Notes under the pieces: model-generated
Told to the model about the DNA's origin: nothing
The model's input: the letters and a program-made list of their open reading frames with translations, nothing else
Database searches by the model: none
Program-made: the position numbers and the translations under genes
In this document: in pieces, positions 15,318 to 23,928 of the stretch
Numbering within the stretch: position 1 is the first letter of the stretch
How the letters are laid out: each line of letters starts with the position of its first letter
Origin: DASVWZ01 sp963715675
GTDB taxonomy: Bacteria > Acidobacteriota > Terriglobia > Terriglobales > Acidobacteriaceae
Length of the DNA: 64,000 nucleotides
Assembly: GCA_963715675.1 (NCBI GenBank)
Contig: OY970265.1
Coordinates: forward strand, 3,224,001-3,288,000
Reading direction: 5' to 3'

Positions 15318-17051
15318 TCAACCTTCAGACCTCTCGACGAAAAACGGCCCGATCGCCAGAGCGTCCATGCGAGTGCGCTGGAAACAGTCGATGGCGTCCT
15401 GGGGCGCGCACACGATGGGTTCATTTTCGTTGAAACTCGTGTTCAATACCACCGGAATTCCGGTCTTGCGGTCGAATGCCTGAATCAAATCGTAGTACAA
15501 CGGGTTCTCGTCACGGCGAACGGTCTGCAGCCGTCCAGTGTTGTCGACATGATTCACCGCACAAAGCTGCCGGCGTTTTTCAGGCCGAATCTTGTAAACG
15601 TGCAGCATGAACGGCGAGGGGTGATCGTGTTCGAAGTACTCATGCTGCCGCCCCGCCAGGATTGATGGAGCGAACGGACGGAACCACTCGCGATGCTTGA
15701 TGCGGGCATTCAGAACGTCTTTCATGTCGGGCAGGCCGGGATGGGCAAGGATCGAGCGGTTTCCCAGGGCACGCGGTCCCCATTCCATGCGGCCCTGGAA
15801 CCAGCCCACGACGGCGCCTTTAGCGATTCTATCGGCGACTGTATCCAGCAGCGGCTGGCGATCGAGCCGGCGGAATTCCAACCTTGCGGTTTTCAGCTTT
15901 GCCTCGATCGCGGCATCAGAAAACTCCGGGCCGAGGTAGGCGTTCTCCATCACGTAGTTACGTTTCTGATTGAGAACCGCATGGCTGACGTATATCGCCG
16001 CGCCGATGGCCAATCCTTCATCTCCGGCGGCGGGCTGGATCCAGGTGTGCTGAAACGGCGTCTGCTCAAACAACTTGCCGTTGGCCACGCTGTTGAGCGC
16101 ACAGCCTCCGGCCATGGCAACGGCTTGCGATGGGACGCTCTTGTGCAATTGACGCAGCAAGTGGAAAAAGACTTCTTCAAAACGCTGCTGCATGGCGAAG
16201 GAAAGATCCATGTCACGCTGCGTGATCTCGGTGAACGGGTGGCGCGGATTCCCAAAAGTCTTCACCATGCGTTCGGAGAAGTGCCGCTCCAGCTGGATGG
16301 TTCCATCGTCGCGAATCTGCATTCCCTGATTGCTGCCCAGCGGCTGAAAATAACTTTGGTCCAGCCGGAAGCCATCGGGGGTGGTGACAATGACGTCACG
16401 CAGTTGTTCGCAAAAAGTGTCTTTGCCGTAGGGCGCGAGGCCCATCACTTTGCCTTCGTCCCCATACTTCTTGTAGCCAATGAATTCGCAGATCATGGTG
16501 TAGAAGCTGCCGAGGGAGTCAGGCAAGAAAACGCGGCTCAGCACGTTGATCTCGTTGCCTTCGCAACGCGCCATCATGGTGGAGACGAAGTCGCCCGATC
16601 CGTCATAGCTGAACCCCGCGGCCTTTTCCCAGGGCGAACAGTAGTAGGCACTGGCAATGTGCGCCAGGTGGTGCTCAACGTGGTGCTCACGGAACTTGAG
16701 GGTCTTGGTATCGACTTGCAAAGCATCGGCGAGCAATTTACGCACGTCGCGCATGGCCCGCTTGCGTTGTCGCAGACGAATGAAGTTAAGAATTTTCGCG
16801 GGATTTGCCAGCGCATACTGAACTTTCTGGGTGAGATTGGCGTCGCTGTCCTGGCCAACGGCTACGTGGTCGAGGTCGGTGATCTTCGCGCCCGCGCGGT
16901 CAAGGCAGGCCTTCACGGCCCGCGAAGGAAAACCGGCGTAGTGTTTCACCCGGTTCAGCCGTTCTTCGGCAATCGCGAAAACCACCTTGCCGTCTTGCAG
17001 GATTGCGGCGGAGGAGTCCGCATGAAACATATTGAGGCCAAGAATCAGCAT
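15318..17051 (-). CDS. NodU/CmcH-family carbamoyltransferase
   Basis: A 577-residue enzyme with both family domains. The N-terminal part has ILGLNMFHADSSAAI, EHHLAHIASAYYCSPW (metal-binding His residues as in TobZ/YgjD folds) and FSYDGSGDF. The C-terminal YrdC-like/carbamoyltransferase part has GWFQGRMEWGPRALGNRSI and PVVLNTSFNENEPIV. NodU-type enzymes O-carbamoylate a sugar or antibiotic using carbamoyl phosphate and ATP. Its place inside the polysaccharide run suggests it decorates a glycan residue. Length is usual for the family. The acceptor is unknown. Confidence 0.93.
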   Translation of the reverse strand: MLILGLNMFHADSSAAILQDGKVVFAIAEERLNRVKHYAGFPSRAVKACLDRAGAKITDLDHVAVGQDSDANLTQKVQYALANPAKILNFIRLRQRKRAMRDVRKLLADALQVDTKTLKFREHHVEHHLAHIASAYYCSPWEKAAGFSYDGSGDFVSTMMARCEGNEINVLSRVFLPDSLGSFYTMICEFIGYKKYGDEGKVMGLAPYGKDTFCEQLRDVIVTTPDGFRLDQSYFQPLGSNQGMQIRDDGTIQLERHFSERMVKTFGNPRHPFTEITQRDMDLSFAMQQRFEEVFFHLLRQLHKSVPSQAVAMAGGCALNSVANGKLFEQTPFQHTWIQPAAGDEGLAIGAAIYVSHAVLNQKRNYVMENAYLGPEFSDAAIEAKLKTARLEFRRLDRQPLLDTVADRIAKGAVVGWFQGRMEWGPRALGNRSILAHPGLPDMKDVLNARIKHREWFRPFAPSILAGRQHEYFEHDHPSPFMLHVYKIRPEKRRQLCAVNHVDNTGRLQTVRRDENPLYYDLIQAFDRKTGIPVVLNTSFNENEPIVCAPQDAIDCFQRTRMDALAIGPFFVERSEG

Positions 17052-17079
17052 GAAGGAAAGGAGATTTCGTGGGCTGGAG

Positions 17080-17994
17080 TCATGGAGCGAGATCGGACTC
17101 TGAGCCGAGGCGCCATTCGCAAATCTTTGCCTTGGTGTGAAACATCTGGACCGCTTGAAAGCCGCAGTAAATCAGGCCGGGGACGCCGTCGGCAAATCCC
17201 AGCTTGAACACATACCGGTACAAGAACAATAAGACCGAAGCCCCCGGCAGCCGGAAGAATTTCTGTTTGAGCCAGCGGCGGCGTTGCGCCTGGCTTCCGA
17301 ACAAGTCGGCGGGAAGCGCGCCGGAGTCCTGCTCTTCCTGCAGAAGCACACGCGACTCCCAGTTGGAGTATTCGTTGTGTTTCTGGATGTAGCGATCGAG
17401 AGAGTGGGTGTTGTGGTGAAGCAGCGGGTGGCGTAGCTTTTGCGTCGGGCCATCGACCACCACATGCTCGTGGACTTCCATGTCGCACATAGACATGTCC
17501 TGAGCTTTCAGACGGCATTCGAAGCGGCCTCGCCTACGGCGGAACAACGCCAACTTGTAAAAGCCGGCCCCGCCATGGCGCAGCACGCGACCCAGGAAAT
17601 GCATGCGCAAGGCAATGTAGTATCCGTCATAGGAACGGTTCTGGATCGCCTCGCGGATCTCGGTGGCGAGTTCCGGGGTCAGCGTCTCATCCGCGTCCAG
17701 CAGCAGGATCCAGTCGTACGCGAGCGGCAGCGTGTCCATCGCCCATTGACGCTTTTTGGGCCAGCCGCCTTGATAATAAAACTGTACGACTTTCGCACCA
17801 GCGGAGCGGGCGATCTCGACGGTTTCGTCCGTGCTTTGGGAGTCGACGACGTAGACTTCGCCAACTCCTTGCAATGAATCCAGGCAGCGTGGCAGGTTGC
17901 GGCCTTCATTGCGGGCGGCGATGATCACGCTGACTGGCAGAGACACATTCCTTGCGGTGGGAGAGCACGGCTTTGGAGTATCGAGGGTCTGCAA
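17080..17994 (-). CDS. Glycosyltransferase family 2 (WaaE/KdtX-like)
   Basis: A 304-residue GT-A enzyme. VSVIIAARNEGRNLPRCLDSL begins the nucleotide-binding fold, followed by VVDSQSTDETVEIA and the metal-binding LLLDADETL. The segment WPKKRQWAMDTLPLAYDW and the C-terminal HNTHSLDRYIQKHNEYS resemble the WaaE/KdtX branch that glucosylates LPS core. The end is hydrophobic and may contact the membrane. The frame opens with TTG at 17994; a GTG at about 17946 just before SLPVSVII is an alternative start. It lies 28 bp upstream of the carbamoyltransferase on the same strand. Confidence 0.9.
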   Translation of the reverse strand: MQTLDTPKPCSPTARNVSLPVSVIIAARNEGRNLPRCLDSLQGVGEVYVVDSQSTDETVEIARSAGAKVVQFYYQGGWPKKRQWAMDTLPLAYDWILLLDADETLTPELATEIREAIQNRSYDGYYIALRMHFLGRVLRHGGAGFYKLALFRRRRGRFECRLKAQDMSMCDMEVHEHVVVDGPTQKLRHPLLHHNTHSLDRYIQKHNEYSNWESRVLLQEEQDSGALPADLFGSQAQRRRWLKQKFFRLPGASVLLFLYRYVFKLGFADGVPGLIYCGFQAVQMFHTKAKICEWRLGSESDLAP

Positions 17995-18160
17995 TTGCGC
18001 AAGCTCCGAGGAACATCTTAGCGGCGAAGAGGTTGGCTTCGATATGACAGAAGAGTGACGCGGGAGGTGGCCCTGGGCTACGAGACTGTCTCACGATGGC
18101 CAGGAGGGTGCGTCGAAGTCGTGTACTGGCCCGGCAACAACGTCCGTGCAGTCTCAATTT

Positions 18161-18886
18161 CTATTTGGGCGATCCGTACAGGTAAGGTGGCGTCGAGAAC
18201 TGGCACTTCCGAGCGAAATCAAGCGTGATCTTCGGAGGATCGTGAACAGTCCTAAACAGATTTAAGACTCCTAGACCGATCAGCGCCTTGTCTAGCGTGA
18301 TGTCATTCACCAGATCGGAAACTCGTTTGTCGTGCGGAGCGTCTACGTAGCAATGAGTGTCTGGATTACCGGCCACTTCAAGAGTCAGCGACGTCTGACA
18401 GAGGGTTGTTCCTGTTGCCGCCAACTTCGGCAATTGATCGTTAATCTGAGACTGTATCGCGTTCACCAGTTCGCCGGTTGTGAGTTTGTAGAACTTTGTT
18501 TCATCGATATGAATGCTGTGGGTAACTTGGAACTGACAATCAAGCTGTCGAACGAGTGACGGATCGGCATCGCCCCTCACCGACTCCCATAGGTGATTGA
18601 AGATTACCATCGAGCACCCCTCCGGGTCTTTGTCCCCGCAGGAATCGTGCAAGGCTTGATTATCGCCCCACAATCCAAACTCGTTACGTACACCAGTTCC
18701 AAATGGCCGATATAGAGTCCAAACAACCTGCTCTTTAGGGTTGCGAAGTATCCAATCGAGATCCTTCGGCTTCAGCCACTTAGTTTTGAGGATTTGGATT
18801 GCCTCATCGACAGTTTTCGGCTTTTCCGCCATGGCGCCGACGGCACAAAGGGCGATGACGATGACCGCGAAACGAATCGTTCTCAT
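18161..18886 (-). CDS. Secreted hypothetical protein with DUF6794-like domain
   Basis: A 241-residue protein with a clear signal peptide (cut after VGAMA). Residues about 22-100 (TVDEAIQILKTKWL, IRN-type VRNEFGLWGDNQALHDSC, VIFNHLWESVR) resemble the small DUF6794 domain from memory. The C-terminal half (FYKLTTGELVNAI, several cysteines) is unrecognised. Its base composition looks clearly less G+C-rich than the flanking glycosyltransferase genes, and it has no obvious role in glycan assembly, so it may be a later insertion in the cluster. Function is unknown. Confidence 0.7.
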   Translation of the reverse strand: MRTIRFAVIVIALCAVGAMAEKPKTVDEAIQILKTKWLKPKDLDWILRNPKEQVVWTLYRPFGTGVRNEFGLWGDNQALHDSCGDKDPEGCSMVIFNHLWESVRGDADPSLVRQLDCQFQVTHSIHIDETKFYKLTTGELVNAIQSQINDQLPKLAATGTTLCQTSLTLEVAGNPDTHCYVDAPHDKRVSDLVNDITLDKALIGLGVLNLFRTVHDPPKITLDFARKCQFSTPPYLYGSPK

Positions 18887-18958
18887 TGAGATTCCAAGTG
18901 GGAGCTATTTTACGGCGAAATTGGCGATAAATCTCGGTTTCGTAAACGACCTCCAAAC

Positions 18959-20140
18959 TCACTGCATGTCTGACCTCGCCGACGGGGCAAGGCTAGCCGC
19001 CAACTCCGCTAAGGCATCTACATGCCTCGCCCAGGAGAATGCAGTCGCCCTCTCCAATCCCGCTTCTACTTGGCTTTTTCTGAGTTCGGCCGATTGGGCG
19101 AGCTCGACGACTCGATCCGCCAGTTCCTCCGGTGAGAATGCGGCGAAGAACTGTGCTGCGCCTCCGGTGATTTCGCGGTGCACCGGCAGATCGGAAGCGA
19201 CGACCGGCAAGCCGCTTGCCATGGCTTCCACCACCGGAAAGGAAAACGTCTCGGTGTAGGCGGGCGTGACGTAGATGTCGCAGGAACGGTAAATCTTGTG
19301 AAGGTGATGATGCGGAATTGCTCCGAATTGAACCACATTGTCTGAGATGTCGAGCTGTTGAACCAAGGCGCTGGCCGTGGAAGCGTCATAGGATCCGGGG
19401 TTATCTTCTCTTCGCAATCTGCAAGTGAGGAGCAGGTTCACCTTGTCAGGGCCGAGGCGTTTGAGCAGCAGAGGCATAGCCCGAAGGAGGGTTTCAAAGT
19501 TGCGGTAATAGTTGTAGTGGGAGACGAAAAGCAGCCGCAATGCACCCGCTGTGGAATTTAGTTTCTCTTGAAGCTCCGGCGGCAGCGGCGACTGGTCGGC
19601 GAAGAAAAACTCCGGATCGAAGCCATGGTAGATGCTCAACACCTCACAACCTGTCCACGCCTGAAGCTGTTTCGCGAATGACTGGCTGGGAGCGACGGTT
19701 CGGTCCGCCCAATGAATGGAGCGGCGCGCCAGGTAACCACGAATGCGAGTGTCCAGCCACATGCGGTATTCGCCGCGCTGCCGAAGATCGCGAGAAAAAT
19801 CCGGCGACGTATAGAGCGAGTTTCCGGAAAGCAATATCTGTGGCACCGGCGAACGGCGCAGGGCAAAGTTCCCGGTTGAGATCAGGACATCAGCGTGGCT
19901 TTCACGAATCCGGCGAGGCAGGTGAGTCTGCTCCAGGCAGAAGCGTCGCGCGGCATTCTCTGGAACCTCGATCTCGACGAAAGAAATGTTTGAGCCAGCC
20001 TTGAATTCTTTCTGCAATCGTGGCGGAATCGCCACCGTGGCCTGGAGGCCGGAACGAGCGGAAAGATGCGGAACCACGTTCCTGACGTAGGTCAAGCCGC
20101 CGCCCGCGCTGGCGGCCAGGCAGTTAAGAAACAGGCGCAT
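18959..20140 (-). CDS. Glycosyltransferase family 4
   Basis: Started at ATG 20140 (MRLFLNCLAASAGGGLTYVR), the protein has 393 residues; a longer frame to 20239 adds an unlikely arginine/leucine-rich stretch. GGGLTYVRNVVPHL is the acceptor-domain glycine loop. The donor domain has LLFVSHYNYYRNFETLLRA, FGAIPHHHLHKIYRSCDIYV and EX7E in YTETFSFPVVEAMASGLPVV. The start overlaps the end of the upstream polymerase gene by 17 bp, which supports an operon. It adds one sugar of the repeat unit; donor unknown. Confidence 0.9.
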   Translation of the reverse strand: MRLFLNCLAASAGGGLTYVRNVVPHLSARSGLQATVAIPPRLQKEFKAGSNISFVEIEVPENAARRFCLEQTHLPRRIRESHADVLISTGNFALRRSPVPQILLSGNSLYTSPDFSRDLRQRGEYRMWLDTRIRGYLARRSIHWADRTVAPSQSFAKQLQAWTGCEVLSIYHGFDPEFFFADQSPLPPELQEKLNSTAGALRLLFVSHYNYYRNFETLLRAMPLLLKRLGPDKVNLLLTCRLRREDNPGSYDASTASALVQQLDISDNVVQFGAIPHHHLHKIYRSCDIYVTPAYTETFSFPVVEAMASGLPVVASDLPVHREITGGAAQFFAAFSPEELADRVVELAQSAELRKSQVEAGLERATAFSWARHVDALAELAASLAPSARSDMQ

Positions 20141-21563
20141 GGTGAGCCGGGGTGAAGCTTCGCGATTGACCGGGCCAGTAGCGAGGCATGCCCTGAGCCG
20201 CAGGAGCAGTGGAAGGAGGCGGCTGGGGAGCCAAATCAATCAGAATAAAAGCGAATGTCCAGAACAAGACACACAGGTAGTAGCCCACGGCGAAAAGCCA
20301 GTCTTCAAAAGCGGCATGTACCAGCCCGGCAAGCACCACCATGGCAAAGGGAACCGCTGGAGAGGAAACACTGCCCGAGTGGCGCACCCAGGCGAGCACC
20401 CGTCCGAGATTGAGCACGATCAGCAGGAGAAGGCACAGGAAGGGCAGATCTCCCAGCAAGCCGACCCATTCGGTAATGGCCAGGTAGCTGTTGCCGTGCT
20501 CGCGGGAAGCCTGAACCGAGGATTGGACGGCAGCCAGTTGCTGAGGACTGTCCTCGAAGCTGGTCGTGCTGGTGCCGAATCCACTTCCCAGCCAGGGATG
20601 TTCGCGGATGACAGCGACGGTGTGGTCCCAAATGGATTTTCTGGAGCCAAAAATCCCTTGCTCCCGCTTTCCCTTGTATAGAAAGGTGGACGTCAAGGAC
20701 CCGGATGATTCGTTGGACTGGGGCACGATGGCAGCCACGGCGGCAGCCAGCAGAAGAGAAAGGCAAACGCCTTTTACCAGCAGACGGTAGCGGCGAAGGG
20801 TGAGGCACATCAGAACGCACGAGCAGGCGGCCGCAGCGAAACCGGCGCGCGCGTAGCTGCTGAACAGCAGGATCAGCGCGATCACGAAGGCGGCGGTATA
20901 GCGCGAGCGCCGGGGCGACGGTGGGCTGACCAGAATTCCCCAGAAGAGCATGGGAGCGGCCACCACCCCCATGACGGCGCCGAGCGAATTGGGGTTGCCA
21001 AAGACCGGGAGCTTGAACACGAAGTAGGCAATCGCCGTGAGGTAGACCACGCACTCGCAGCCAGCGATAAAAGTGGCGAGAAAGTCGCCCTCGTATCCCA
21101 GCGCGGCAAGCCGCGCCCCGGTAGCTCCATAAAGGAAGAGCAGCAGCAGACTGAGCGCTTTGAGCACGGCGACCCGAGGGTAGGCAGACACCACCGCGGA
21201 AGCCAGCGCGGTCACGACACAAACGAACGACACGGAGTGGAAGACGGTCAAATGCAGTTGCCGCTGCTTCATGTACAGGATCACACCGACGACTGCGGCA
21301 ACCGCCAGCACCAGCCAGCGGCCCGTCCGGAAAGCCGCGCTGAAAGGGAACATGATGCCTGCGCACAGAAATGCTCCCAGCAGCACGGGGAAAAACCGGC
21401 TTCGGTAACTCCAGACCGCGGCCAGAATCAGTTCCAAAAAAATAAGGGTCGCGAGCGCGTCCGGGTCGGTAAGCCAGGCTTGCCCGCGCGCCAGGAAGAA
21501 AAGAAAAACGGCTCCCCCGGCAAGGGTGATTAGCGATCCGCGGCGCCAATCTTGAGTCTTCAT
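20124..21563 (-). CDS. O-antigen polymerase/ligase-type membrane protein (Wzy/WaaL family)
   Basis: A 479-residue polytopic membrane protein from ATG 21563, which overlaps the stop of the upstream glycosyltransferase as ATGA. About twelve hydrophobic helices are visible, with the long periplasmic loop near the C-terminus containing HPWLGSGFGTSTTSFED and SREHGNSYLAITEWVGLLG, the Wzy_C-type signature shared by polymerases and ligases. In a cluster with a flippase it most likely polymerises lipid-linked repeat units at the periplasmic face. A second protein of this class lies at 36.5 kb, so one may act as ligase or serve another glycan. Confidence 0.88.
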   Translation of the reverse strand: MKTQDWRRGSLITLAGGAVFLFFLARGQAWLTDPDALATLIFLELILAAVWSYRSRFFPVLLGAFLCAGIMFPFSAAFRTGRWLVLAVAAVVGVILYMKQRQLHLTVFHSVSFVCVVTALASAVVSAYPRVAVLKALSLLLLFLYGATGARLAALGYEGDFLATFIAGCECVVYLTAIAYFVFKLPVFGNPNSLGAVMGVVAAPMLFWGILVSPPSPRRSRYTAAFVIALILLFSSYARAGFAAAACSCVLMCLTLRRYRLLVKGVCLSLLLAAAVAAIVPQSNESSGSLTSTFLYKGKREQGIFGSRKSIWDHTVAVIREHPWLGSGFGTSTTSFEDSPQQLAAVQSSVQASREHGNSYLAITEWVGLLGDLPFLCLLLLIVLNLGRVLAWVRHSGSVSSPAVPFAMVVLAGLVHAAFEDWLFAVGYYLCVLFWTFAFILIDLAPQPPPSTAPAAQGMPRYWPGQSRSFTPAHHAPVS

Positions 21564-22717
21564 GCGGCGCAAACCTCTGGAGCCATCACCGCGTCCACGA
21601 AGCCCGCAGCGCATTGTTCCGGGGAGTACCGCGCAATGCGCTCCCGGCTTCGCCGGCCCATTTGCATCCGCAACTCATCGTCGCCAGCCAGCTCAGTCAA
21701 AGCGGCGGCCAGTTGGCGGAGATCGCCGGTGCGCACCAGTCGGCCATTCCGGGAGTCTTCCACCAGATCCGCGGCGCACCCGGCGGCATCGGAACAGATC
21801 ACGGGCAAGCCACAACTCATCGCTTCATTGACAACCAGTCCCCAAGGGTCGGTGTGAGTCGGAAACACAAAAGCGTCGGCCAACGCATAGTAAACTGCCA
21901 GGAGTTCGCGCTGCGCAAAACCGGGCAGCAGGACAGCACCTGAGAATGGTGCAGCCCGACGGATGAGTTCCGAACGCGCGGGCCCGTCGCCGACGAACAC
22001 CAAGCCGATGTCGCGCCTGAGCTCTGGCGGTAACGCGCGATATGCCTCCAGCAGATCGAAAACACCCTTTTCCCGAACGAGGCGGCCCACGAACAGGAAA
22101 AAGCGGTTCGGCAGTCCCAAGTCCCGCCGATGAAAATCGCGATGCTGGCGGATGATTTCGCTACGCTCGGCGAAGAAATGCGTGTCGACCGCGTTAGGAG
22201 CGGTGAAGATGGTTTCGCGGGAAATTCCGTACGACTCAAGATACTCGCACGCCGACTTGCCGGGAACGATGAACCCCTGGCAGCGGCGCAAGAAGTTGAC
22301 CTTCAGCGACTCAATCCACGCGAACCGGTTTCGGGAGTCTTTGCGAGTGCTTTCCACCCACAGGTAACAGGGAACCTGCTTTCGCTCCGCCCAGCGAAGG
22401 GATGCCCAGGAAGCGAAATAGTTGTACCCGCCGCATACAATCGTGTCGGGCGCTGCCCGGCGCAAGGTTTTCCCGATTCCCCAGTTGAGCAGGAAGTTGT
22501 GGCCGGCGACTCTTCGCCGGAAACCCGGGATCACCTCGTAAGAAAAATGAATGTCATCTTTGTAGACCAGCCATTGCCGGCGCGAGGGATCCGTTTCCGC
22601 CAGGAAGATCACGTGGAGATCAATGTCGCCGTGTCGTGCCAAAGCGTTGAAGACAGGAATGCGGTAAGGGGCAATGATCTCGGTAATGACCACGATCCGG
22701 CGTCTCAAGCGGCGCAC
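21560..22717 (-). CDS. Glycosyltransferase family 4
   Basis: A 385-residue GT-B enzyme. VVITEIIAPYRIPVFNALARHG is the N-terminal acceptor motif of many GT4 capsule enzymes. The donor half has FFLFVGRLVREKGVFDLLEA, LLPGFAQRELLAVYYALADA and the EX7E region TDPWGLVVNEAMSCGLPVI. The start is GTG 22717 or TTG 22708; the latter overlaps the upstream stop as TTGA. Both ends overlap neighbours, so translation is probably coupled along the run. Sugar specificity is unknown. Confidence 0.9.
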   Translation of the reverse strand: MRRLRRRIVVITEIIAPYRIPVFNALARHGDIDLHVIFLAETDPSRRQWLVYKDDIHFSYEVIPGFRRRVAGHNFLLNWGIGKTLRRAAPDTIVCGGYNYFASWASLRWAERKQVPCYLWVESTRKDSRNRFAWIESLKVNFLRRCQGFIVPGKSACEYLESYGISRETIFTAPNAVDTHFFAERSEIIRQHRDFHRRDLGLPNRFFLFVGRLVREKGVFDLLEAYRALPPELRRDIGLVFVGDGPARSELIRRAAPFSGAVLLPGFAQRELLAVYYALADAFVFPTHTDPWGLVVNEAMSCGLPVICSDAAGCAADLVEDSRNGRLVRTGDLRQLAAALTELAGDDELRMQMGRRSRERIARYSPEQCAAGFVDAVMAPEVCAA

Positions 22718-23847
22718 TCCTGGTAGAGTTCGGCCAGACGGGCTGCCTGGTGACGCAACGTGAGGCCCTGCAGGACGGTGTATCGCGCATTGCTGCCAAG
22801 ATTCCTGCGAAGTTGCGCGTCTTCGAGAAGGCCGCCGAGCGCACTGCTGAGGCCCTGCAAGTCACCGGGATCGATCAGCCAGCCATTGTTTTTGTGCTGG
22901 ACGATCTCTTCGATGCCCTGGCCGCGGCAGGCGATGACCGGCTTTTCAACCGACATTGCCTCCAGGTACACGCACCCCAGGCCTTCGTAGCGGCTGGGCA
23001 GGGCGAACACCGAGCAGCGCCGCATGGCATCCGCCACCTGGTCGCGGCTCTGCCGCCCAAGGAAGTGGACACGCTGAGCAATATTGAGGTCGCGCGCCAA
23101 GGCCTGCAGCCGGGAGCGGTCGGGCCCGTCGCCGACGATCTGGCAGCGCACGTGAGGGAATCGTTTCTGAACATCCGCAAAGGCGCGAAGAAGCAGATCG
23201 TGGCCTTTGGTCGGGATGAGGTTTCCCACACTGAGAATGATGGGCTGCTCTCGTTCCCCTTCCGCTGGATGAAACCTGTCGACGTCTACGCCGTTGTGGA
23301 TCACGCTTGTACTGACGGGGGAGGAACTTCCAAGTGCCACCTGGTCGCGCACTTTTGTGCTGATTCCAATCACTCGTGCCGCTGCCCGATAAACAAACTT
23401 CGCGATCCGCTCACACAGGCTGCCTGCGAGACCATGCACCTGGCGGGTGAAGTACGCATCCAGGCCGTGAACCGTAACCACGCTGGGGATGCCCAACTCG
23501 CGGCTCAAGAGAGCGGCAGCATGACCGCAGGGCAACGCGGCATGGGCGTGGATCAAGTCAATCGGCTGGCGCTGATGAATGGTTCGGACTTTTGCAATCA
23601 AGTTCGAATAAAGAAGCGCGCCCGCCGATGACAAACCCAGGCCTCCCGGCAAGCTGGGATATCGCACCCAGGTTGCCGGATACGCTGTGGAACTTGGCCT
23701 CGCCGAGGTGCGATAGAAAGGCTGCACTGCGATGACCTGAGACCGGATCCCAAGTTCCTGCAATGCGGGCAAAGGTTCCGCGGTAAAACATCCCGCGGCA
23801 TCGTCGGAGGCAGTGGGATAAAAGGGTGTCAGTGTCAAAACCTGCAT
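22705..23847 (-). CDS. Glycosyltransferase family 4
   Basis: From ATG 23847 (MQVLTLTPFYPTASDDAAGCF) it has 380 residues. DLIHAHAALPCGHAAALLSRELG and VVTVHGLDAYFT form the acceptor domain. PIILSVGNLIPTKGHDLLLRA and SRYEGLGCVYLEAMSVEKPVI form the donor domain with the EX7E glutamates. It resembles capsule/EPS GT4 enzymes of the RfaB/PelF-like type. A longer frame to 23910 has no support. The downstream glycosyltransferase gene overlaps its 3' end. Confidence 0.9.
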   Translation of the reverse strand: MQVLTLTPFYPTASDDAAGCFTAEPLPALQELGIRSQVIAVQPFYRTSARPSSTAYPATWVRYPSLPGGLGLSSAGALLYSNLIAKVRTIHQRQPIDLIHAHAALPCGHAAALLSRELGIPSVVTVHGLDAYFTRQVHGLAGSLCERIAKFVYRAAARVIGISTKVRDQVALGSSSPVSTSVIHNGVDVDRFHPAEGEREQPIILSVGNLIPTKGHDLLLRAFADVQKRFPHVRCQIVGDGPDRSRLQALARDLNIAQRVHFLGRQSRDQVADAMRRCSVFALPSRYEGLGCVYLEAMSVEKPVIACRGQGIEEIVQHKNNGWLIDPGDLQGLSSALGGLLEDAQLRRNLGSNARYTVLQGLTLRHQAARLAELYQECAA

Positions 23848-23928
23848 CAGACCGCCCCGCATTCGGCAACTTGCGCCATTGGCGCTACCTCCAAGGAACC
23901 ACATCGCCATCGGCTGGGGAATGGTTAG

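Noticed and set aside
15693..17207. Plus-strand open frame of 504 codons opposite the carbamoyltransferase
   Set aside because: The minus strand encodes a complete NodU-type enzyme with family motifs throughout; the plus-strand product has none.
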